From Bradyrhizobium sp. 141 (lineage in GTDB: Bacteria; Pseudomonadota; Alphaproteobacteria; Rhizobiales; Xanthobacteraceae): a DNA stretch of 64,000 bases. Of the stretch, positions 1 to 7,685 are shown in pieces. Position 1 is the first letter of the stretch; each line of letters opens with the position of its first letter. The notes beneath the pieces are model-generated. The model worked only from the letters and a program-made list of their open reading frames with translations, did not search any database and was not told the origin of the DNA. The DNA lies in contig NZ_JADPKR010000113.1 of NCBI RefSeq assembly GCF_023074055.1, forward strand, positions 41,611 through 105,610, read 5' to 3'. A program made the position numbers and the translations under genes.

Positions 1-121
1 CGAAATAGTCGAGGTCCTGCGCCGCGCTGTCATGCGGATCGGGCGCCAGAAAGTTCATGCTGGGGGTGCGCGGCGACATCGTCGCATAGCGCAGGGCGTA
101 GATCTCGTAGGCGTTTCCCAT
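1..121 (-). CDS. MBL-fold hydrolase, N-acyl-homoserine lactonase-like (5' end only)
   Basis: Only the first 40 codons lie in the window; the gene runs leftward off the edge. The start is the ATG whose complement is at 119-121, giving MGNAYEIYALRYAT and then a Pro/Asp-rich stretch ending DLDYF. This opening resembles rhizobial MBL proteins annotated as N-acyl-homoserine lactonase family, which hydrolyse lactones with a di-zinc HxHxDH site. That site would lie further in and cannot be seen, so the assignment rests on remembered resemblance of the N-terminus only. No strong ribosome-binding site is visible. It shares a 374-bp divergent intergenic region with the caspase-like gene at 496, which holds a perfect CRP-type palindrome. 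Confidence 0.5.
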   Translation of the reverse strand, partial: MGNAYEIYALRYATMSPRTPSMNFLAPDPHDSAAQDLDYF

Positions 122-230
122 GGTTCTTGCTTGCTTTTCTGAGTGGGGCTTCCGGGACGATCCTGCGCAGCAAGCCATTGTCCGCTGCAAAGGTCAAACG
201 CCTCGCGGCGCGACGGGGCAGGCCTTTCAA

Positions 231-246
231 TGTGAGACCAATCACA
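231..246. promoter_or_regulatory. CRP-type operator, perfect TGTGA-N6-TCACA
   Basis: The sequence reads TGTGAGACCAATCACA, a full match to the CRP half-sites with six-base spacing. It is 110 bp upstream of the lactonase-like start (leftward) and 148 bp upstream of the promoter hexamers for the caspase-like gene (rightward). The Crp/Fnr protein encoded at 7686-8360 has a CRP-like recognition helix and is a plausible ligand. Confidence 0.65.
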
Positions 247-393
247 TTTTCGTCGCGATGGAGGTCCTAACGTGCCGCCGGCAAGATCGAGCCGGATCAC
301 GTCGAGCACAGACATGACAGACTGTTTAATTCCCCTTGCGGCGCGCCCGGACGTTGCGGTCAATCGTCGCGATAACGCCGAATCTCCAAGTAG

Positions 394-422
394 TTGACGC
401 CCCCCGTCCCCGGTTTGATAAT
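394..422 (+). promoter_or_regulatory. Sigma-70-like promoter of the caspase-like gene
   Basis: TTGACG at 394-399 and GATAAT at 417-422 are separated by exactly 17 bp. Transcription would begin near 429, leaving a leader of roughly 67 nt before the ATG at 496. Confidence 0.6.
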
Positions 423-495
423 GCAGGAAGCGTAAGTTAAGGTCGCCGCGGCGCAAAGCTGGGAACGGCGCCTTTTTGGCTGGACCGCGCTGATT

Positions 496-2022
496 ATGAA
501 AATTCGCTTCTTTTTTCTTCTGCCCCTGCTCATCTCACTCGTCCCGACCGCCCCATCGCTTGCGGCCGGGGACCGTTTTGCGCTGGTCATTGGCAACGCC
601 AAATATCCGGATGCGGACGCCCCGCTGAAGGAACCGATCAACGATGCGCGCGACGTCGCCGACGAGCTCAAGCGCGACGGCTTTGCGGTCGAGATCGGCG
701 AGAATCTGACCGGCGACGGCATGCGCCGCGCCTTCGACAAGCTCTACGGCAAGATCAAGCCGGGATCGGTGGCGCTGGTATTCTTCAGCGGCTTCGGCAT
801 CCAATCGGCGCGCCAGAGCTACATGCTGCCGATCGATGCGCAGATCTGGACGGAATCCGACGTGCGCCGCGACGGTTTCAGCCTTGAGACCGTCCTCGGC
901 GAGCTCAACACCCGCGGCGCCGGCGTGAAGATCGCGCTGGTTGACGCCTCCAGGCGGAACCCGTTCGAGCGCCGGTTCCGCAGCTTCTCGGCCGGCCTGA
1001 CCCCGGTCATCGCGCCGAACGGCACGCTGGTGATGTATTCGGCGGCGCTGGCCTCGGTGGTCTCGGACGCCGGCGGCGATCACAGCCTGTTCGTCCAGGA
1101 GCTCCTCAAGGAAATCCGCGTCCCCGACCTGATGGCCGAGGAGACGCTGAACCGGACCAAGATGGGCGTCACCCGCGCTTCCCGCGGCGAGCAGGTGCCG
1201 TGGATATCCTCTTCATTGGCCGAAGATTTCTCGTTCAGCCCGGGAGCCGGCGGATCGCGTCCGGCACCGGCGACGCCGCCTGCGCCTCCCGCGCCGCCGC
1301 CGGTCGCCGCCAACAACCCGCCGCCGCCCGCGCCGCCGCCTCCGCCGCCGAAGCCGGCCGACACTGCCGCGGCCCCCGCGCCTGCTCCGCCACCTGCGCC
1401 TGTTCCCGCGCCGGCCCCGAAGCCGCAAGTCGAGGCCGCTCTGCCCCCGCCGCCACCGCCGGTGAAACCAAATGATGCCGCTCCGGCGCCGAGCACGGAC
1501 AGCGGGCCGAGTGCCGCCGCCCTGGCCGACGATCCCACGATCAAGGGCCTGACGTCCAAGATCGCCGCCAATCCGGACGACGTGAACGCGCTGTATCGGC
1601 GCGGCCAGGTCTATGCCAGCAAGGGCGCCTACAACCTCGCCATCAAGGATTTCGACGACACGCTTCGGATCAACTCGAAGGACGTCGAGGCGCTGAACAA
1701 CCGGTGCTGGACCCGCACCGTGGTCGGCGACCTCCAGGGCGCGCTGAAGGATTGCAACGAGGCGCTGCGGCTGCGGCCGAACTTCGTCGATGCGCTGGAT
1801 AGCCGGGGGCTCGTCAATCTCAAGTCGGGCGCGGTTAAGAATGCCATCGCCGATTTCGATGCGGCCCTGAAGATCAACCCGCGCCTGACCTCCTCGCTCT
1901 ATGGCCGCGGCCTCGCCAAGCAGCGCAACGGCTCCGCCCAGGAAGGCGCGCTCGATATCGCCAACGCCAAGGCGATGGATCCGAACATCGTTCAGGAGTT
2001 CGCAAGCTACGGAGTGCGTTGA
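496..2022 (+). CDS. Caspase-fold (peptidase C14-like) protein with TPR repeats, catalytic dyad missing
   Basis: 508 residues. Residues 1-24 form a signal peptide (hydrophobic core, then SLAAG). Residues about 27-245 are a caspase-like domain beginning RFALVIGNAKYP. The catalytic His motif, usually SGHG, reads FSGFG with Phe100, and the catalytic Cys motif, usually DAC/SCR, reads DASRRNPF with Ser152, so a Cys-dependent protease activity is not expected. A Pro/Ala-rich linker of about 85 residues (250-335) follows, then about three tetratricopeptide repeats (350-490, e.g. NALYRRGQVYASKGAYNLAIKD). The protein is probably periplasmic or cell-surface and may act as a binding scaffold. A paralogue with the same two losses lies at 38364-39212. 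The start has no obvious Shine-Dalgarno but is the only one that gives a signal peptide. Confidence 0.8.
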   Translation: MKIRFFFLLPLLISLVPTAPSLAAGDRFALVIGNAKYPDADAPLKEPINDARDVADELKRDGFAVEIGENLTGDGMRRAFDKLYGKIKPGSVALVFFSGFGIQSARQSYMLPIDAQIWTESDVRRDGFSLETVLGELNTRGAGVKIALVDASRRNPFERRFRSFSAGLTPVIAPNGTLVMYSAALASVVSDAGGDHSLFVQELLKEIRVPDLMAEETLNRTKMGVTRASRGEQVPWISSSLAEDFSFSPGAGGSRPAPATPPAPPAPPPVAANNPPPPAPPPPPPKPADTAAAPAPAPPPAPVPAPAPKPQVEAALPPPPPPVKPNDAAPAPSTDSGPSAAALADDPTIKGLTSKIAANPDDVNALYRRGQVYASKGAYNLAIKDFDDTLRINSKDVEALNNRCWTRTVVGDLQGALKDCNEALRLRPNFVDALDSRGLVNLKSGAVKNAIADFDAALKINPRLTSSLYGRGLAKQRNGSAQEGALDIANAKAMDPNIVQEFASYGVR

Positions 2023-2166
2023 TATTTTTTTGGGTTGAGGCGGTCGAAGCCTCGAACCTTGAACAGCCCAAGGAAGACTAATGGGCGGATGTCGCAACAG
2101 GTCTTTTCCGAGGCCCATTGCTGGAAATTGGAAGCACGCAAGCTGGCTGCGCAGGAGGGACTGGCT

Positions 2167-2838
2167 ATGAGATTGGCTGCAAAGGGACTGACCGCGATCC
2201 TGTCCATTATCACCATCGGCGCCGCTCTGTCGCTGCCGACCTCGTTCGCCTTCGCCGGCGAAGAAAGCAACAGCAAGAACGTCACCGAGGACGAGATCGT
2301 CCGCGCACTGGCGCCGGCGCCGAAGAAGCCCCTGACCCGCGGCCTCTCGATCGCCCCGCAGGCCGATCCCGCGCCGAATGCGGCGGAAACCAAGCTGATC
2401 CAGTCCGTTCGCGGCCGCTCGACGCGCTCGCTGTCGTCGACCGAGCGCGAGGAAATCGCCTCAGTCGCCAAGGACAAGCCGAATATCGATCTCGAAATCA
2501 CCTTCGACTACAACTCGGCCAATATCAGTGCCAAATCGATGGCCTCCGTGCAGGCGCTGGGCCGTGCGCTCACCAGCCCCGACCTCAAGGGCTCGACCTT
2601 CGTGGTCGCCGGCCATACCGACGCCGCCGGCGGCGAGGCCTACAACCAGGACCTGTCGGAGCGCCGCGCGGATTCGATCAAGCGCTACCTCGTCGACAAG
2701 TACAGCATCTCCGCAACCGACCTGGTCACCGTCGGCTACGGCAAGAGCAAGCTGAAGGACCCGAGCCAACCGATGGCGGAGGCCAACCGCCGCGTGCAGG
2801 TCGTCAACATGGAAAACAAGACCACCGCATCGAAGTGA
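2167..2838 (+). CDS. OmpA-family outer membrane/peptidoglycan-binding protein
   Basis: 223 residues from the ATG at 2167, chosen because AGGAGG lies 8 bp upstream and a clear signal peptide follows (MRLAAKGLTAILSII to FAFAG). An upstream in-frame TTG at 2035 would destroy the signal peptide. The C-terminal half (about 110-220) is an OmpA-like domain: FDYNSANI, the diaminopimelate-contacting GHTDAAG, the LSERRADSIKRYL helix and ANRRVQVV. The N-terminal half is short and low in complexity, so this is a periplasmic or lipid-free anchor rather than a full beta-barrel porin. A strong hairpin terminator follows at 2894. Confidence 0.8.
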   Translation: MRLAAKGLTAILSIITIGAALSLPTSFAFAGEESNSKNVTEDEIVRALAPAPKKPLTRGLSIAPQADPAPNAAETKLIQSVRGRSTRSLSSTEREEIASVAKDKPNIDLEITFDYNSANISAKSMASVQALGRALTSPDLKGSTFVVAGHTDAAGGEAYNQDLSERRADSIKRYLVDKYSISATDLVTVGYGKSKLKDPSQPMAEANRRVQVVNMENKTTASK

Positions 2839-2893
2839 GCACGACGTAATCCTTTGCAGTGACAAGTCGTGATGTGGTGTAAAGTCTCGCTTC

Positions 2894-2930
2894 CAAAGCG
2901 CGTCCCGCAGCCTTGCGGGACGCCGCTTTG
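2894..2930 (+). terminator. Rho-independent terminator after the OmpA-family gene
   Basis: A hairpin pairs CAAAGCG plus CGTCCCGCA (2894-2909) with TGCGGGACG plus CGCTTTG (2914-2930), with a GCCT loop and one bulged C, followed by TTTC. It isolates the OmpA gene from the efflux operon. Confidence 0.7.
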
Positions 2931-2996
2931 TTTCAGGGAAACGCTCTCGATGGGCCTCGCGCGGACGGCCGTGAGCCAGGCCAGGATGATCCGGCG

Positions 2997-3926
2997 ATGA
3001 ACCTCTCCGAATATCTCAAGCCTGCCGGCACCGTGCTGTTCGTCGTCGCGCTCGGCGTCGGCTATTATCTGTTCGAGCATCGCAAGCGCCCCGAGCCGAA
3101 GGAGACGCAGAGCGAGGCGCTCGTCATCGTGACGAAGTCGACCAATGCCTGCTTCTCCGACCTCGTGCGGGTGACCGGCTTCTTCGTGCCGCGCCGCGAG
3201 GCCGTGGTCATCGCCGACCAGGAGGGCTCCAGGGTCACCGACCTCCTGGTCACCGAAGGCACCGTCGTCGCCGACAACCAGGAGCTGGCGCGCCTGACCG
3301 CGCCGCCGCAGATCCCGGGCCAGCCGCAGCGACCTGGCCCGCAAGGCCCGGTCTCGCTGAAGGCGCCTGCGCCGGGGCTCGTCACCGAAGTCCGCACCAT
3401 CGTCGGCGCGCCCGCATCCCCGCAGGCCGGCCCGATGTTCCGCATCGCCGTCAACAACGAGATCGAGCTCGACGCTCAGGTCCCGGCGGTGCACATGCCC
3501 AAGCTCAGTTCCGGCGCTACCGTGCGCATCAGCCGCGACGACGCGCCCGATTTGATCGGCCGGGTTCGGCTGGTTGCGCCCGAGATCGACCGCGCCACGC
3601 AGCTCGGCCGCGTCCGCATCAGCGTCACCAACAATCCCTCGCTGAAGGTCGGCGTGTTCGCCCGCGCCTCGATCGACGCCAAGCGAAGCTGCGGCGTCTC
3701 GATCCCCAAGACCGCGATCGACCATCTCACCATTCAGGTCGTCAAGGGCAACACGATCGAGACGCGCAAGGTACGGGTCGGACTGTCGTCCGACAGCGCA
3801 ACGGAAATCCTGGAAGGCCTCGACGTCGGCGAAATCGTCGTGGCCGACGCCGGCTCTTCGCTCCATGACGGCGACCAGATCAAGACCATGTTCGCCGATG
3901 AACTCGATCGCACGCGGGTACGCTGA
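2997..3926 (+). CDS. RND efflux periplasmic adaptor (membrane fusion protein)
   Basis: 309 residues from ATG 2997. An earlier TTG would prepend 28 residues unlike any signal sequence. One membrane anchor (about residues 10-28, TVLFVVALGVGYYLF) is followed by the barrel-sandwich halves: ACFSDLVRVTGFFVPRREA, EGTVVADNQELARL and later VSLKAPAPGLV. A beta-barrel domain and the membrane-proximal domain (KTAIDHLTIQVVKGN) complete the protein. The alpha-helical hairpin is nearly absent, so this is a short adaptor. The stop overlaps the start of the RND permease by one base (TGATG), indicating translational coupling. It would link the inner-membrane pump to an outer-membrane channel, which is not encoded nearby. 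A paralogue without a permease is at 36337-37227. Confidence 0.82.
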   Translation: MNLSEYLKPAGTVLFVVALGVGYYLFEHRKRPEPKETQSEALVIVTKSTNACFSDLVRVTGFFVPRREAVVIADQEGSRVTDLLVTEGTVVADNQELARLTAPPQIPGQPQRPGPQGPVSLKAPAPGLVTEVRTIVGAPASPQAGPMFRIAVNNEIELDAQVPAVHMPKLSSGATVRISRDDAPDLIGRVRLVAPEIDRATQLGRVRISVTNNPSLKVGVFARASIDAKRSCGVSIPKTAIDHLTIQVVKGNTIETRKVRVGLSSDSATEILEGLDVGEIVVADAGSSLHDGDQIKTMFADELDRTRVR

Positions 3927-6900
3927 TGGCTCTCAATATCTCGGCATGGTCGATCCGTAATCCGCTGCCGTCGGTCGTCTTCTCGATCATCCTCCTGATT
4001 CTCGGCTGGGTGTCCTTCACCAAGCTCGCGGTGACGCGGCTGCCTTCGGCCGACATTCCCGTGATCTCGGTCGTGGTCTCGCAGTTCGGCGCGGCGCCCG
4101 CCGAGCTCGAATCGCAGGTGACCAAGACGGTCGAAGACGCGGTCTCCGGCGTCGAAGGCGTGCGGCACATCACCTCACAGATCACCGACGGTGTGTCGGT
4201 CACCACCATCCAGTTTGCGCTGGAGACCAACACCGACCGCGCGCTCAACGACGTCAAGGACGCGGTGACGCGCGTGCGCTCGAACCTGCCACAGAACGTC
4301 ACCGAGCCGCTGATCCAGCGCGTCGACGTGATCGGCCTGCCGATCGTCACCTATGCCGCGATCTCGCCCGGCAAGACGCCGGAGCAGCTCTCCTATTTCG
4401 TCGACGACGTGGTCAAGCGCGCGCTGCAAGGTGTCCGCGGCGTCGCCCAGGTCGAGCGCATCGGCGGTGTCGAGCGCGAGATCCTGGTCTCGCTCGACCC
4501 GGACCGCCTGCAGGCAATGGGCCTGACCGCCGTCAATGTCAGCCAGAGCCTGCGTGGCACCAATGTCGACGTCGCCGGCGGCCGCGCCGAGATCGGCAAG
4601 AACGACCAGGCGATCCGCACGCTCGCCGGCGCCAAGACGCTGAGCGATCTCGCCGGCACCATGATCCCGCTGTTCGGCGGCGGCGAGGTCCGGCTCGACG
4701 ATCTCGGCACCGTCACCGACACCATCGCGGACCGCCGCACCTTCGCCCGTTTTAACGGCGAGCCGATCGTCGCGCTCGGCATCAAGCGTTCCAAGGGCGC
4801 CAGCGACGTGAAGGTGGCAGAGGCCGTGCAGAAGCGCGTCGACGCGCTCAAGGCCTCCTATCCCGACGTCGACCTGAAGGTGATTGACACCTCGGTCGAA
4901 TACACCAACGGCAACTACCACGCGGCGATCTCCACCCTGTTCGAAGGCGCCATCCTCGCCGTCATCATCGTGCTGCTGTTCCTGCGGGACCTGCGCGCCA
5001 CCATCATTGCCGCAATCTCGCTGCCGCTGTCGATCTTCCCGGCGTTCTGGGCGATGGACCTCCTCGGCTTCTCGCTGAACCTCGTCAGCTTCCTCGCCAT
5101 CACGCTGTCGACAGGTATTCTCGTCGACGACGCCATCGTCGAGATCGAGAACATCGTCCGGCACATGAACATGGGCAAATCGCCCTATCGTGCCGCCCTC
5201 GAAGCCGCCGACGAGATCGGCCTCGCGGTGATCGCGATCTCCCTGACCATCATCGCGATCTTCGCGCCCGCAAGCTTCATGTCGGGCATCGCCGGACAGT
5301 TCTTCAAGCAGTTCGGCATCACCGTCTCGGTGCAGGTATTCTTCTCGCTGCTCGCGGCGCGCTTCGTCACGCCGGTGCTCGCCGCCTATTTCCTCAAGCA
5401 TGGCCATCACGAAGAGCCGCCGCCCGGCCGCGTGCTGCGGTCCTATCATCGGATCGTGGCCTGGTCGGTGAAGCACTATTTCATCACGGTGCTGGTTGGC
5501 TTCGGCGTCTTCGCCGCCTCGATTTGGAGCATCACGCTGCTGCCGCAGGGATTCCTGCCGGCGCAGGACAGCGCGCGCTCGCTGCTCGCCCTCGAGCTGC
5601 CGCCGGGCACCCAGCTCGCCTATACCGAAAAGGTCACCGAGGACATCGTCGCGCGCCTGCGCAAACGGCCGGAGGTGAAGAGCATCTTCGTCGACGGCGG
5701 GCGCGTTCCGCCGGGCACCCAGGAAGTCCGGCGCGCCGCCTTGATCATCAACTACACGCCCAAGGACAGCCGCGACATCACCCAGCGCGAGCTCGAGTTC
5801 TCGATCAGCCAGGAGCTGGAGAACATTCCGGACATCCGCTTCTGGTTCCTCGACGAGAACGGCCTGCGCGCGATCTCGCTGGTCGTGACCGGCGTCGACG
5901 CCAACATCGTCAACAATTTCGCGAGTGAGCTCGCGACACAGATGAAACGGATTTCGACCATCTCCAACGTGATCTCGGAAACCACGCTGGAGCGGCCCGA
6001 GTTGCGCGTCGAACCGCGCGCGGATCTCGCCGCACGGCTTGGCGTTTCGACCGAAAGCCTGTCGCAGACCATCCGCGTCGCCACCATCGGCGATGTCGGA
6101 CCCGCGCTCGCCAAATTCGACGTCGGCGACCGGCTGGTGCCGATCCGCGTGCAGCTCGAGGATGCCGCCCGCGGCAATCTGAAGACGCTGGAACAGTTGC
6201 GCGTCCCGCTCGGCGAGCACGGCGAAAAGGGCGGCGTGCCCCTCTCGGTCATCGCCGACGTCAAGCTCGACCAGGGTCCGACCAGCATCAACCGCTATGA
6301 TCGTGAGCGGCAGGCGACCGTCGCCGCCGACCTCGTCGGTTCCGCCGCGCTCGGCGACGCCACCAAGAAGATCTACGACCTGCCGGTGATGAAGAGCCGG
6401 CCGAAGGGCGTGAAGGTCTCCCCCTCCGGCGATGCCGAGAGCCTGAACGAACTGTCCGACGGCTTTGCCACCGCGATCACGGCGGGCCTGATGATGGTCT
6501 ACGCGGTGCTGGTGCTGCTGTTCGGCACCTTCCTGCAGCCGATCACGATTCTGTTCTCGCTGCCGCTCTCGATCGGCGGCGCGATCGCGGCCCTGCTCCT
6601 TACCGGCAAGCAGCTCACCACGCCGGTGTGGATCGGCATCTTGATGCTGATGGGCATCGTCACCAAGAACGCGATCATGCTGGTGGAATTCGCCATCGAA
6701 GCCATTCACGCCGGCAAGCCGCGCGACGAGGCGATGATCGACGCCGGCATGAAGCGCGCCCGCCCGATCGTGATGACCACGATCGCGATGGCCGCGGGCA
6801 TGATGCCGAGTGCGCTCGCGGTCGGCGCCGGCGGCGAATTCCGCTCGCCGATGGCACTCGCGGTGATCGGCGGCCTGATCTTCTCGACCATCCTGTCGCT

Positions 6901-7075
6901 GGTGTTCGTGCCCGCGATGTTCATGGTGATGGACGATTTCGGCGCCCTGATCTGGCGCTTCGCCAAGCGGCTGATCGTGCACAGCGAGGATGCCGGGATG
7001 GACGGTCATCACGCAGCTGCGCCGGCGGAAGCGGGGCCAGCGCCGAAGAACATCGTGCACCCCGCGGCGGAGTAG
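3926..7075 (+). CDS. RND-family efflux pump permease (HAE1/AcrB-like)
   Basis: 1049 residues, the usual size of the family, with 12 predicted membrane segments and two large periplasmic loops. TM1 begins at NPLPSVVFSIILLILGW. The proton relay is intact: the paired Asp of TM4 in GILVDDAIVEIENI and the TM10 Lys in GIVTKNAIMLVEFA. The pump should export hydrophobic or amphiphilic compounds in exchange for protons, with the adaptor translated immediately upstream. Substrate cannot be told from the sequence. A long reverse-strand open frame across the gene is a GC-rich shadow. Confidence 0.9.
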   Translation: MALNISAWSIRNPLPSVVFSIILLILGWVSFTKLAVTRLPSADIPVISVVVSQFGAAPAELESQVTKTVEDAVSGVEGVRHITSQITDGVSVTTIQFALETNTDRALNDVKDAVTRVRSNLPQNVTEPLIQRVDVIGLPIVTYAAISPGKTPEQLSYFVDDVVKRALQGVRGVAQVERIGGVEREILVSLDPDRLQAMGLTAVNVSQSLRGTNVDVAGGRAEIGKNDQAIRTLAGAKTLSDLAGTMIPLFGGGEVRLDDLGTVTDTIADRRTFARFNGEPIVALGIKRSKGASDVKVAEAVQKRVDALKASYPDVDLKVIDTSVEYTNGNYHAAISTLFEGAILAVIIVLLFLRDLRATIIAAISLPLSIFPAFWAMDLLGFSLNLVSFLAITLSTGILVDDAIVEIENIVRHMNMGKSPYRAALEAADEIGLAVIAISLTIIAIFAPASFMSGIAGQFFKQFGITVSVQVFFSLLAARFVTPVLAAYFLKHGHHEEPPPGRVLRSYHRIVAWSVKHYFITVLVGFGVFAASIWSITLLPQGFLPAQDSARSLLALELPPGTQLAYTEKVTEDIVARLRKRPEVKSIFVDGGRVPPGTQEVRRAALIINYTPKDSRDITQRELEFSISQELENIPDIRFWFLDENGLRAISLVVTGVDANIVNNFASELATQMKRISTISNVISETTLERPELRVEPRADLAARLGVSTESLSQTIRVATIGDVGPALAKFDVGDRLVPIRVQLEDAARGNLKTLEQLRVPLGEHGEKGGVPLSVIADVKLDQGPTSINRYDRERQATVAADLVGSAALGDATKKIYDLPVMKSRPKGVKVSPSGDAESLNELSDGFATAITAGLMMVYAVLVLLFGTFLQPITILFSLPLSIGGAIAALLLTGKQLTTPVWIGILMLMGIVTKNAIMLVEFAIEAIHAGKPRDEAMIDAGMKRARPIVMTTIAMAAGMMPSALAVGAGGEFRSPMALAVIGGLIFSTILSLVFVPAMFMVMDDFGALIWRFAKRLIVHSEDAGMDGHHAAAPAEAGPAPKNIVHPAAE

Positions 7076-7104
7076 AGTTCGAGCGCAGGTGCCAACCGGC
7101 TTAC

Positions 7105-7443
7105 ATGACGATGCTTTTACCTAATGGCACCAATGCGATCGTCGATATTCGGAAGATCGAAGATTATTGCCTCAATCCCTCGCACCCACGCGGCAGGCAT
7201 AAGGCAAGAGTGTTCCGTGACGCGCTAGACCTTCAGCGTGGAGATGCCATGTGGCTTCGCGACGCACTGATGGAAGCCGTAATTTCCGGCGATGCGTCCG
7301 AAGTTGCGACGGACCACTGGGGCGCCCACTGGCGGATGGATATCCTGCTCAGGCGACATCGGAAGCAAGCTGTGGTAAGAACTGCATGGATCATACGAGC
7401 CGAAGACGACCGGCCGACATTCGTCACCTGTTGGGTGCTATGA
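7105..7443 (+). CDS. DUF6883 domain protein, putative toxin-like partner
   Basis: 112 residues starting MTMLLPNGTNAIVDIRKIEDYCLNP. The signature LNPSHPRGRHKARVF (about residues 20-34) matches the DUF6883 family, whose members occur alone, paired with DUF4926 proteins, or as C-terminal domains of larger phage and secretion-linked proteins. The function is not established. The conserved His-Pro-Arg-Gly-x-His-Lys pattern and the C-terminal VRTAWII strand could suit a small nuclease fold, which is inference. It overlaps the next gene by four bases (ATGA), so both are translated together. Start chosen as the first ATG; an in-frame ATG six bases later is equally possible. Confidence 0.7.
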   Translation: MTMLLPNGTNAIVDIRKIEDYCLNPSHPRGRHKARVFRDALDLQRGDAMWLRDALMEAVISGDASEVATDHWGAHWRMDILLRRHRKQAVVRTAWIIRAEDDRPTFVTCWVL

Positions 7444-7679
7444 TGAGTGCAGTGAACAACAAGCAAGATCGGACGCCGCGCGCCCTGGACGTCGTTGCAT
7501 TGCTCGCAAACCTTCCCGACCACCGGTTAGCGCGAGGAAACGTCGGCACGATTGTCGAAGAACTCGACGACAAGACGGTGCTTGTCGAATTCAGCGACGA
7601 TGATGGCCGACCGTATGCCGTCGCCCCGTGCCTACGATCCGAGTTGCTGACACTGCACTACGTGCCGGAAGCAGCTTAG
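7440..7679 (+). CDS. DUF4926 domain protein, putative partner/antidote
   Basis: 79 residues; ATG ATG tandem start, the first overlapping the upstream stop as ATGA. The core LDVVALLANLPDHRL followed by RGNVGTIVEEL and VEFSDDDGRPYA is the DUF4926 pattern, a small all-beta protein. It is nearly always found next to a DUF6883-like gene, which makes the two an obligate unit such as toxin-antitoxin or enzyme-chaperone. No RNA- or DNA-binding motif is visible. It ends 6 bp before the convergent Crp/Fnr gene. Confidence 0.7.
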   Translation: MMSAVNNKQDRTPRALDVVALLANLPDHRLARGNVGTIVEELDDKTVLVEFSDDDGRPYAVAPCLRSELLTLHYVPEAA

Positions 7680-7685
7680 CTGTCC

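Larger units (their letters stand above)
122..495. other. Divergent intergenic region with CRP-type site and sigma-70 promoter
   Basis: This 374-bp gap separates two divergent genes. No convincing coding frame is seen. It contains the CRP-like palindrome at 231-246 and a sigma-70-like promoter at 394-422 reading rightward. Short reading frames here lack family resemblance and overlap on both strands. Confidence 0.6.

Noticed and set aside
2037..2053. GAGGC/GCCTC hairpin after the caspase-like gene as terminator
   Set aside because: The five-base stem is weak and the T-run lies before it rather than after.
4175..7060. Long open frame of about 960 codons opposite the RND permease
   Set aside because: It lies antiparallel to a gene with clear RND motifs; the product is rich in Asp, Arg, His and Gly with no recognisable domain, as expected from high GC in the opposite frame.
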